From NCBI GenBank assembly GCA_003168235.1, contig PMSZ01000443.1, forward strand, positions 1 through 7,802: a stretch of 7,802 bases of DNA. The letters run 5' to 3'. The position numbers were made by a program, and so were the translations under genes. How positions within the stretch are numbered: the first letter of the stretch is position 1; every line of letters starts with the position of its first letter. Below are positions 1 to 5,478 of this stretch, in pieces. Source of the DNA: Acidobacteriaceae bacterium. GTDB taxonomy: Bacteria; Acidobacteriota; Terriglobia; Terriglobales; Acidobacteriaceae. Under the pieces are notes generated by a model, which saw only the letters and a program-made list of their open reading frames with translations, searched no databases and was not told the DNA's origin.

Positions 1-965
1 TCGACCTTCTCTTCGATCCTGATATATCCGCGCACGGCAAGGTCGATGATCGTGCTGGTGATGTCGCGCGGATGAATCGTGTCGTCGAGCAGAGTTCCAG
101 CTTCAGCCGGACATATCCCCTGCGGCGGTTCGTACTGCGGAGCCACCGAGACGCCGGGATCGGGATCGCGCCCAACCGCATACCAGAGCCCGAACATCAC
201 TGCCAGCGTAAACAGCGGCAGAAACAAAATAGGATTGCTGCCCAGGAACCATCCCAACTTCGTCAGCCCCGAGGGAGGCTGGATAATCCCTTGCGGAATA
301 TAAATGTCGATGGTGAGCCCGCCACGCATCGACAGCGCGCGCGTAGTTTCAGCCGCAACATTGGCGCCCTGAACTTCGGCAGCGGCGTCGCTTTCTTTGG
401 AACCATAAGCGCCCGTGAAAGCCTGCGCCCGTAGTCCTCCGGCCGCATTATCAGGCAGCGTTACGAAAGCCGAGGCGTGGTCGATCGGCACCTGCCAATC
501 ATTGCCCGTCACGTTCCAGTAGAACTCATCGTAACTGTCAAAGAAGCGTACGCCGTTGTGCACGGAGTAATCGATATTCACAACGCGCGTCGCATCGACC
601 GCGTCGGGTATGTAGATCTTGAGCTCGCGAGAATTTCCAGACTTGCTCGAATCGTACTTCAGCTTGTTGCCGTTTTCGTCAGCGACGCTGAGAACGTCGA
701 GAAAGAGCGTGTAGTTCGTTCCGTCGGGGCCGGGATATTCGATCGGAATCGTCCGTCGAATGCCGTGCCACGTGCCGATAAAGGCAACGGTAATTTTTTC
801 GCTGACCAGCACCTTGCCTTCGGCGTTGACGGAAATCGTGTCCCTAAAATCGGTAATGCGCCAACTGTGGGCTTGAGCGGATGATGCAACGACCGCCGCG
901 AGCAGGAAAAGTGATAACAGGAAAACGGCGGCCAGCCGCCTGCGCCAATCAAACCTGGAATACAT
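1..965 (-). CDS. DUF2207 domain membrane protein (3' end outside window)
   Basis: An open frame of 321 codons runs from an ATG at 965-963 off the left edge without a stop. The N-terminus has positive residues and then a hydrophobic stretch (about residues 11-28), with a plausible signal peptidase site after AQA (residue 32). A beta-rich extracytoplasmic domain follows, containing the motif YWNVTGNDW at about 149-157, characteristic of DUF2207. A transmembrane segment (about 244-264) leads to GRDPDPG and the conserved stretch around PPQGICPAEAGTLLDD, then a segment ending VRGYIRIEEK. Family members usually carry a further cytoplasmic part and more membrane segments, which would be beyond base 1. 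The start lies 3 nt after the lemA stop, so the two genes are very likely co-transcribed and probably co-translated; no strong Shine-Dalgarno is visible. The function of DUF2207 is unknown. Its pairing with LemA suggests an envelope role (inference). Confidence 0.88.
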   Translation of the reverse strand, partial: MYSRFDWRRRLAAVFLLSLFLLAAVVASSAQAHSWRITDFRDTISVNAEGKVLVSEKITVAFIGTWHGIRRTIPIEYPGPDGTNYTLFLDVLSVADENGNKLKYDSSKSGNSRELKIYIPDAVDATRVVNIDYSVHNGVRFFDSYDEFYWNVTGNDWQVPIDHASAFVTLPDNAAGGLRAQAFTGAYGSKESDAAAEVQGANVAAETTRALSMRGGLTIDIYIPQGIIQPPSGLTKLGWFLGSNPILFLPLFTLAVMFGLWYAVGRDPDPGVSVAPQYEPPQGICPAEAGTLLDDTIHPRDITSTIIDLAVRGYIRIEEKV

Positions 966-968
966 GGT

Positions 969-1514
969 CTAGAACTTCACCGCAACCGGCTCGCGATCGG
1001 CCGCCGCCGCTTCGAAGAATTGCTTCTGCTGGAAGCCGAACATCCCGGCCAGAATGTTAGTCGGGAAAGATTGGATCTTGGTATTCAGATCGCGCACCAC
1101 GGCATTGTAGTAACGTCGCGCGTTTTGGATGGCATCTTCAATCTCGTTGAGAGAGCTCTGCAACTGCGTGAACTCTTGTGACGCTTGCAACTGCGGATAA
1201 TTTTCCGCCACCGCAAACAGGCTTTTGAGCGCGCCCGTCAGCTGGTTCTCAGCCGCAGCCTTATCGACCGGGCCGGTGGCTTGCATCGCCATCGAGCGGA
1301 ATTTCGCAATGTCTTCAAACGTACTTTTTTCGTGGGTCGCATAGCCCTTCACGGTCTCAACCAAATTTGGAACCAGGTCGTGGCGACGCTTGAGCTGAAC
1401 GTCGATGTCCGACCACGCGGATTCCGAGCGCACGCGCAACTGCACCAGGCTGTTGTACATCGCAATCAGAAAGACGCCGAACAGAACGATGACTGCCAGG
1501 ACCGCTAAGCCCAT
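969..1514 (-). CDS. lemA: LemA family protein
   Basis: A 181-residue protein of normal family length. A single N-terminal transmembrane helix (about residues 3-20) is followed by a long helical domain with the family hallmarks in order: YNSLVQLR (20-27), SAWSDIDVQLKRRHDLVPNL (32-51), AENYPQLQAS (103-112), ARRYYNAVVRDLN (132-144) and SFPTNILAGMFGF (149-161). The protein is expected to be anchored in the inner membrane with the helical bundle outside it. The molecular function of LemA proteins is not firmly established. The ATG at 1514-1512 is preceded by a good Shine-Dalgarno (AAGGAG, 7 nt spacing), which fixes the start. Downstream, the DUF2207 gene begins 3 nt after the TAG stop. Upstream, a 154-bp gap separates it from the VWA gene, so it may have its own promoter, although I could not find convincing -35/-10 boxes. 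Confidence 0.95.
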   Translation of the reverse strand: MGLAVLAVIVLFGVFLIAMYNSLVQLRVRSESAWSDIDVQLKRRHDLVPNLVETVKGYATHEKSTFEDIAKFRSMAMQATGPVDKAAAENQLTGALKSLFAVAENYPQLQASQEFTQLQSSLNEIEDAIQNARRYYNAVVRDLNTKIQSFPTNILAGMFGFQQKQFFEAAAADREPVAVKF

Positions 1515-1521
1515 TGGAATG

Positions 1522-1527
1522 CTCCTT
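1522..1527 (-). promoter_or_regulatory. Ribosome binding site of lemA
   Basis: On the minus strand AAGGAG lies 7 nt upstream of the ATG at 1514. It is the strongest Shine-Dalgarno of any main gene in the window and supports the chosen lemA start. Confidence 0.8.
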
Positions 1528-1588
1528 CTGATGCCGCTTTGACGCTTAGATTTAAGGGGACGTTAGCACAGAAATGCGGGCTTTAGAA

Positions 1589-1660
1589 GTTTCAAGGTAG
1601 CGTCGAGCCTTTGCAGCCGTGAAAGTCTGAAACCTTGATGCTGTGAAACCCTTGAAACCC
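1589..1660. repeat. Short repeats and inverted repeat in the VWA-lemA spacer
   Basis: On the plus strand TGAAACC occurs three times (1628-1634, 1644-1650, 1653-1659). GTTTCAAGG at 1589-1597 is a perfect 9-bp inverted match to CCTTGAAAC at 1650-1658, with 52 nt between the arms. The element sits just past the VWA stop (1669) and before lemA on the minus strand. It could fold as a 3'-UTR stem-loop that attenuates or separates the two transcription units. There is no adjacent U-run, so it is not a standard intrinsic terminator. Confidence 0.5.
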
Positions 1661-1668
1661 CGCTCCTG

Positions 1669-2724
1669 CTACTGCCGCGGAGCGTAATATCCGCGCCGCG
1701 CTCGTACTTGCAGGTCTTTTTTCAACGCCGTGATTTCAATCGAGTGGTAGCGCCCGTCGGCGTCGAAGCCGGAGGGTTTATAAGCAACGTCATACTGGCT
1801 GCGCAATTCATCTTCAATCGCGGCGAACGAGCGCGTGATGTCTTTCATCTTGTAAGGGAAGAATGCCCTCCCGCCGGTAGCCGATGCCAGATCTTCCAGC
1901 ACTTTGTCGCCGCGCAAAATCAGTCCGCTGTCGTCAGTCGAAATAGCATAGATCAGAACCTCGGCGCGCTGCGCCATCTCAATTGCCTGCGCGCGTGTGG
2001 TTTCGCTCTGATTGTCTTCGCCGTCGCTCAGAATAACGATCGCTTTGCGCACGGGATGGTCGAACTGGTCGTGCAGGAGCTTGTCTTTGCAGGCTTTATA
2101 AATCGCGTCATAAAGCGCCGTTCCGCCGCCATTGTTCAGGCGTTGAACTCCCGCCGCCAGCAGTGGCATTTTGTCTGTGAAATCCTGCGTCACTCGGCTC
2201 TCTTTGTTGAACCCAACCACGAACGCGCGGTCGTAACCCGGACGAATAATGTGTTGCAGAAATCCGGTTGCAGCGTCTTTCTCAAATCCAAAACGCCCCT
2301 GCACCGATCCGCTCACATCCATCAGCAGGCCGAGTTCGATCGGCAAATCGGTCTCGCGCCTGAAGTTCAGGATCGACTCCACCGGCTTGTGATCGTCAAA
2401 AATCGAAAAATCGGTCTGGTTTAAATTGCGGACAAACTTGCCGTGGCGATCGGTGGCGATAAACAGCACGTTGACTTCATCCACGCGCTTCTTGATGGTA
2501 GTGATCGACTCGTCTACGTCGTTGGCGGTTACCGTGGCCCCGGGAAGGGCAGAGGCGGCGTCGGAAGCGGCGATGACATAAGGACTGTTTTGCGCGCTGG
2601 CTGGTGCCGGTACCCACACGCCAACAAGCGCAATCGCGAACACGCCGAGCGTCAGCTTGAGGCTGGCCAATCCGCCTCGCGCTATTCCGGGTTGCCACTC
2701 TCCGAATTGTTGCCGCTTCGCCAT
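1669..2724 (-). CDS. Secreted VWA-domain protein, VWFA-related acidobacterial family
   Basis: A 351-residue protein. A positively charged N-terminus is followed by a hydrophobic core (about residues 22-40) and a likely signal peptidase I site after ASA (42-44), so it is probably exported. A short beta segment (about 83-120, VNVLFIATDRHGKFVRNL) precedes the von Willebrand factor A domain (about 127-305). The metal-ion-dependent adhesion site looks complete: DVSGS at 136-140, Thr202 in GGGTALYD, and Asp234 in ILSDGED. The C-terminus has the family ending with YDVAYKPSG (311-319) and RARRGYYAP (341-349). This layout is that of the VWFA-related family widespread in Acidobacteria, whose partners are unknown; a metal-dependent protein-binding role is inferred from the intact site. 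The ATG at 2724 has no strong Shine-Dalgarno but is followed directly by the signal peptide. An upstream open frame ends in TGA immediately before it. Confidence 0.9.
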   Translation of the reverse strand: MAKRQQFGEWQPGIARGGLASLKLTLGVFAIALVGVWVPAPASAQNSPYVIAASDAASALPGATVTANDVDESITTIKKRVDEVNVLFIATDRHGKFVRNLNQTDFSIFDDHKPVESILNFRRETDLPIELGLLMDVSGSVQGRFGFEKDAATGFLQHIIRPGYDRAFVVGFNKESRVTQDFTDKMPLLAAGVQRLNNGGGTALYDAIYKACKDKLLHDQFDHPVRKAIVILSDGEDNQSETTRAQAIEMAQRAEVLIYAISTDDSGLILRGDKVLEDLASATGGRAFFPYKMKDITRSFAAIEDELRSQYDVAYKPSGFDADGRYHSIEITALKKDLQVRARRGYYAPRQ

Positions 2725-2747
2725 TCAATCGCCCGAGCTCAGCCCTA

Positions 2748-2792
2748 TGGTCCCAACCTCATGGTTCCACCTCGCAAATCCAACCTCGCAAG
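2748..2792. repeat. Three-copy imperfect tandem repeat upstream of the VWA gene
   Basis: On the plus strand three adjacent units of 14-17 nt read TGGTCCCAACCTCA (2748-2761), TGGTTCCACCTCGCAAA (2762-2778) and TCCAACCTCGCAAG (2779-2792). They share the core TCC(C)A(A)CCTC. The block lies 24-68 nt upstream of the VWA start codon and so would be in its 5' leader or promoter region. It could bind a protein, or be a fragment of a dispersed genomic repeat. Neither can be decided from this window. Confidence 0.45.
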
Positions 2793-2840
2793 TCGAAACC
2801 TTCAACACATTCGATGCACGCAGCGGGCCGAAGACCTGAA

Positions 2841-2850
2841 AACCGCGGTT
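2841..2850. promoter_or_regulatory. 10-bp perfect palindrome AACCGCGGTT
   Basis: A perfect inverted repeat in the divergent spacer, about 117 nt upstream of the VWA start codon. Its symmetry and location would fit a dimeric regulator site, but a single 10-bp palindrome can arise by chance and no regulator gene is in the window. Confidence 0.2.
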
Positions 2851-2906
2851 CCATCCACTGTAGGCCGCAATCGCGTGCAACTCCAAGTTACAAAAGGAGT
2901 ACGCAG

Positions 2907-2945
2907 ATGGTAAACCGCTTAACGGCAAGCCGGTCAATAGCTTAA
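2907..2945 (+). CDS. Possible 12-codon leader peptide ORF
   Basis: ATG at 2907 opens a 12-codon ORF (MVNRLTASRSIA) ending in TAA at 2943-2945. It is preceded by AAAAGGAG at 2892-2899 with 7 nt spacing, a near-ideal ribosome binding site and stronger than that of the long gene downstream (start 3132). The peptide has no run of one amino acid that would suggest a classical attenuator and matches no family I know. It could be a leader peptide for the persulfide dioxygenase gene or a chance match. The candidate promoter at 3036-3066 lies downstream of it, so a leader role would need a more distal promoter. Confidence 0.2.
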   Translation: MVNRLTASRSIA

Positions 2946-3035
2946 AAACGCCTAAACAAATATCCTCAAGACACTTTTTCCCCACCTGCGCCCGCGGCGT
3001 GCAAAAACTTCCCGGCGCCCCCCGTCCCTGTACTC

Positions 3036-3066
3036 TTGAACACTTGAACCAACCTGGTCGTAATAT
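3036..3066 (+). promoter_or_regulatory. Possible promoter of the persulfide dioxygenase gene
   Basis: TTGAAC at 3036-3041 resembles a -35 box, and TAATAT at 3061-3066 a -10 box, with a 19-nt spacer that is longer than ideal. A second TTGAAC at 3044-3049 makes an 8-nt phased direct repeat that might instead be a regulator site. Transcription from here would give a 5' UTR of roughly 60 nt. The call is weak because the spacing is suboptimal. Confidence 0.3.
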
Positions 3067-3108
3067 AGGCGTCCGGAGCCCACAGTGATACTCTGAAAGT
3101 CGCTAAAA

Positions 3109-3122
3109 GTGCCATCCGGCAC
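3109..3122 (+). promoter_or_regulatory. Small hairpin just upstream of the start codon at 3132
   Basis: GTGCC at 3109-3113 and GGCAC at 3118-3122 form a perfect 5-bp stem with a 4-nt loop, ending 9 nt before the ATG. It occupies the place where a Shine-Dalgarno would be expected, and only a weak GAG (3123-3125) follows it. It could influence translation initiation, but it is short and may be incidental. Confidence 0.25.
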
Positions 3123-3131
3123 GAGCCGACT

Positions 3132-4550
3132 ATGTATTTTGAACAGTTCTATCTGACCTGCCTCGCCCATGCCTCCTACTTGATCGGATCCGAGGGCGAA
3201 GCTGCCGTGGTGGACCCGCAACGCGATGTCGAGATTTATCTCAAGGCGGCCGAGGAGCAGAATCTAAAGATCCGTTACATTTTCGAAACCCATCTACACG
3301 CCGACTTCGTCTCCGGACACAAAGAGCTCGCCGCGCGTACCGGCGCGAAAATTTATGTCGGAGCGCAGGCCCGCGCCGCCTACCCGCACGTTCCCCTGAC
3401 CGACGGATTTGAAGTAGGAATCGGAGAAGCAAAGGTCGGATCCGTCCGCGTTCGCGCCCTCGAAACCCCCGGCCACACGCCCGAAAGCATCTGCCTGGTC
3501 GTCACCGATGAGCAGAAGTCGGCCGACCCGTACGCCGTTCTTACCGGCGATACCTTATTCATCGGCGATGTCGGCCGCCCTGATCTTTCGCCGATGCACA
3601 CGCCGCAGCAACTCGCTGGATTGCTCTACGATAGTCTGCATCACAAGTTGCTGGCGCTGCCCGATGCCGTGCTGGTCTATCCCGCGCACGGGGCCGGTTC
3701 GCTCTGCGGACGTGCCATGCGGGCCGAGCGCTCCTCAACAATTGGAACCGAACGCCTTACGAATTATGCGCTGCAGATCGCGAGCCGTGAAGAATTTATC
3801 GCGCAGTTGACCGCCAACCTGCCGTCGCGTCCTGAATATTTTCTTGAGGATGCCGAAATCAATCGCTCCGGTGCTCCCGCGCTCACCGATTTGCCTCCGC
3901 TTCCCGGCCTGACTCCCACGGAAGTGCAAGCCTTATTGCGGCAAAATCCGAATGCAAATCTGCTCGACGTTCGTCCCGGAGACGCGTTCGCCGCAGCACA
4001 CGTCCCCGGCTCAATCAACATCGCGCTCTCCGGACAATTTGCTTCGTGGGCCGGCGGAATTCTCGGTATCCATTCGAACCCCGTCTTGATTGCAGAAACT
4101 GAAGAGCAAGTCGAAGAAGCCCGCCTGCGCCTGGCGCGCGTCGGCATCGAAGAGTTGCGTGGCTATCTGACCGGCGGCACTGCGGCATGGCAGAAGGCTG
4201 GACTGCCAGTCGCCAGGACCAGGCAGATTTCCGCGCGGGAACTAAATCAAAAGCTGCGCGACGGGATCGAAGTGTTAGACGTCCGCCGCGAAGGCGAATG
4301 GCAAGCCGGACACATCGCCCAAGCGCAATGGCACGCGCTGGATACGTTTCCGCAGAGATTGCCGACCATCGGCAGCAATCGTCAGGTAGCCATCCACTGC
4401 AAGAGCGGATACCGCAGCATGATCGCCTGCAGCCTGCTCGAACGAGCCGGCCACAGCAACGTGATCAACGTGACCGGAGGCTTCGACGCCTGGCATGCCG
4501 CTGGATTCCCAGAAACCAGTTCCCAGCAGCCATCTCTCAGTTGCCACTAA
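3132..4550 (+). CDS. CstB-like persulfide dioxygenase with two rhodanese domains
   Basis: A 472-residue cytoplasmic protein with no signal peptide or membrane segment. The metallo-beta-lactamase-fold domain (about 1-245) has the persulfide dioxygenase pattern: THLHADF with His54, His56 and Asp58, then His115 in ETPGHTPES, Asp140 in TGDTLF and His186 in YPAHGAG. By analogy with ETHE1-type enzymes, His54, His115 and Asp140 would hold the catalytic iron. A first rhodanese-like domain (about 260-358) keeps LLDVRPGDAFAAAHVPGS and LTGGTAAW, but the active-site cysteine loop is replaced by IAETEEQ, so it should be catalytically dead. A second rhodanese domain (about 366-460) has the intact loop CKSGYRS with Cys423. 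This order matches Staphylococcus CstB, which oxidises low-molecular-weight persulfides and yields thiosulfate. Sulfide detoxification is therefore the likely role (inference). The start gives the family N-terminus MYFEQFYLTCLAHASYL; its ribosome binding site is weak. The gene stands alone. Confidence 0.92.
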   Translation: MYFEQFYLTCLAHASYLIGSEGEAAVVDPQRDVEIYLKAAEEQNLKIRYIFETHLHADFVSGHKELAARTGAKIYVGAQARAAYPHVPLTDGFEVGIGEAKVGSVRVRALETPGHTPESICLVVTDEQKSADPYAVLTGDTLFIGDVGRPDLSPMHTPQQLAGLLYDSLHHKLLALPDAVLVYPAHGAGSLCGRAMRAERSSTIGTERLTNYALQIASREEFIAQLTANLPSRPEYFLEDAEINRSGAPALTDLPPLPGLTPTEVQALLRQNPNANLLDVRPGDAFAAAHVPGSINIALSGQFASWAGGILGIHSNPVLIAETEEQVEEARLRLARVGIEELRGYLTGGTAAWQKAGLPVARTRQISARELNQKLRDGIEVLDVRREGEWQAGHIAQAQWHALDTFPQRLPTIGSNRQVAIHCKSGYRSMIACSLLERAGHSNVINVTGGFDAWHAAGFPETSSQQPSLSCH

Positions 4551-4571
4551 GAAGCACGAAAGATGAGCAGA

Positions 4572-4590
4572 ACCTGAGACCTGTCACCTG
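4572..4590. repeat. Three ACCTG words at 7-nt period in the convergent gap
   Basis: ACCTG occurs at 4572-4576, 4579-4583 and 4586-4590, exactly 7 nt apart, within the 46-bp gap between the two convergent genes. No GC-rich stem followed by a T-run is present for either strand, so I call no intrinsic terminator here. Confidence 0.45.
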
Positions 4591-4596
4591 CCCTTT

Positions 4597-5478
4597 TCAG
4601 CCTCGCGATGCAACGTAAGCCTTCGCCAGCAGATCCTCAGGTCGCGAAGGGATTTGCGGCAACGCAGCCATCAGCCGCCGTGTATAGGGGTGGGTTGGGG
4701 CAGTAAAGATCTGTTCTGTCGGTCCACTCTCCACAATCTGGCCTTCATGCAAGATCGCGATGCGTTGGCAGATTTCCGCCACCGACGGCAGATCATGCGA
4801 AATGTATAGGATCGACATTCCGGTCTCCCGATTCAGCTGAGCGAACAATTCCAGAATTTCCGACTGCGTGATCACGTCGAGAGCGCTGGTCGCTTCATCG
4901 GCAATCAACAGCGCAGGACGATGCAAAATCGCCATCGCAATCAGCACCCGTTGCGCCTGGCCGACACTGAGTTGTGATGCCCGCTTGCGCAGAAAATCAG
5001 GATCGTCTTTGCAACTCGGCAGGCTGACATTGGCAAGGGCGGTTTGAATGGCGCAGTCGCAAACGTCGCGAGTGGCTTTGCCGTCGCTATGCGCTCGCCA
5101 AGCCTCGCGCAGTTGCGTGCGAATTTCGAGCGCGGGGTTGAGCGAAGCCAGCGGACTCTGCAGCACCAGGCTCAGCGCCCGTCCGCGCAGGCTGCGCCAT
5201 TCCCGCTCGCGCAGGGAGAGCAAATCGGCGCCCTGAAAAAAAATACTGCCTTCAATTGTGGCGCGCTGTCGTCCAAGCAGTCCGAGAATCGCCAGCGCCA
5301 GCGTGCTCTTGCCCGAGCCGCTCTGACCGACCAATCCGACAATCTCGCCGCGCGCGATTTCCAGTGAGATTCCGCTGAGCACAGGAGCTTTGCCCGGATA
5401 ACACACGGTCACCTGCGCGGAAAGCAGTTTTTGCGAGGTGTCGGGCGTATTCGTAGTCGCGGTCGCTGGCATATTCAT
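4597..5478 (-). CDS. Peptide-type ABC transporter ATP-binding protein (DppD/OppD-like)
   Basis: A 293-residue cytoplasmic ATPase expected to power the import complex encoded upstream. Motifs in order are Walker A GQSGSGKST (51-59), a Q-loop at Gln107 in LQSPLASLNP, an ABC signature LSVGQAQR (170-177), Walker B LLIADE (190-195, catalytic Glu195), the D-loop SALD (198-201) and the switch His228. The C-terminal THPYTRRLMAALP (262-274) is the start of the oligopeptide/dipeptide-type extension, which is short here compared with DppD and OppD. The signature has Val where the canonical LSGGQ has its first Gly. The ATG at 5478 overlaps the TAA of the solute-binding gene by one base (TAATG). No Shine-Dalgarno precedes it, so translation probably depends on coupling. 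A second in-frame ATG two codons on (5472) is an alternative start. Substrate could be peptides, nickel chelates or another small molecule. Confidence 0.93.
   Translation of the reverse strand: MNMPATATTNTPDTSQKLLSAQVTVCYPGKAPVLSGISLEIARGEIVGLVGQSGSGKSTLALAILGLLGRQRATIEGSIFFQGADLLSLREREWRSLRGRALSLVLQSPLASLNPALEIRTQLREAWRAHSDGKATRDVCDCAIQTALANVSLPSCKDDPDFLRKRASQLSVGQAQRVLIAMAILHRPALLIADEATSALDVITQSEILELFAQLNRETGMSILYISHDLPSVAEICQRIAILHEGQIVESGPTEQIFTAPTHPYTRRLMAALPQIPSRPEDLLAKAYVASRG

Larger units (their letters stand above)
2725..3131. other. Divergent intergenic region of 407 bp
   Basis: This gap separates the minus-strand VWA gene from the plus-strand persulfide dioxygenase gene, so it should hold promoters for both. 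I could support only weak candidates. It contains a three-copy imperfect repeat, a 10-bp palindrome, a 12-codon ORF behind a strong Shine-Dalgarno, a possible plus-strand promoter and a small hairpin before the next gene (each listed separately). An open minus-strand frame of 86 codons from a GTG at 2985 ends in TGA at 2727-2725, immediately before the VWA ATG. I recognise no protein family in it and do not call it a gene. I found no convincing minus-strand promoter. Confidence 0.7.

Noticed and set aside
477..884. Plus-strand open frame of 135 codons
   Set aside because: It is antisense to the DUF2207 gene, which reads continuously with family motifs on the minus strand.
1708..2424. Plus-strand open frame of 238 codons
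   Set aside because: It is antisense to the VWA domain, whose motifs are unmistakable on the minus strand. It has no recognisable domain or ribosome binding site.
2443..2913. Plus-strand open frame of 156 codons spanning the VWA start
   Set aside because: Its first part is antisense to the VWA signal peptide region and the rest crosses the repeat-bearing spacer. I see no family motif and no ribosome binding site.
3290..3310. Apparent loss of the last metal His (HLHADF instead of HxHxDH)
   Set aside because: In persulfide dioxygenases that fused with rhodanese domains this variant is, to my knowledge, common, and the mononuclear iron site does not need that His. I do not read it as an inactivating change.
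4551..4596. Bidirectional terminator between the convergent genes
   Set aside because: Expected by position, but there is no GC-rich stem followed by a T-run on either strand, only the phased ACCTG words.
4187..4618. Plus-strand open frame of 143 codons overlapping the rhodanese region
   Set aside because: It is a frame-shifted, Arg-rich reading of the persulfide dioxygenase gene. The in-frame protein has an intact rhodanese loop through this region.
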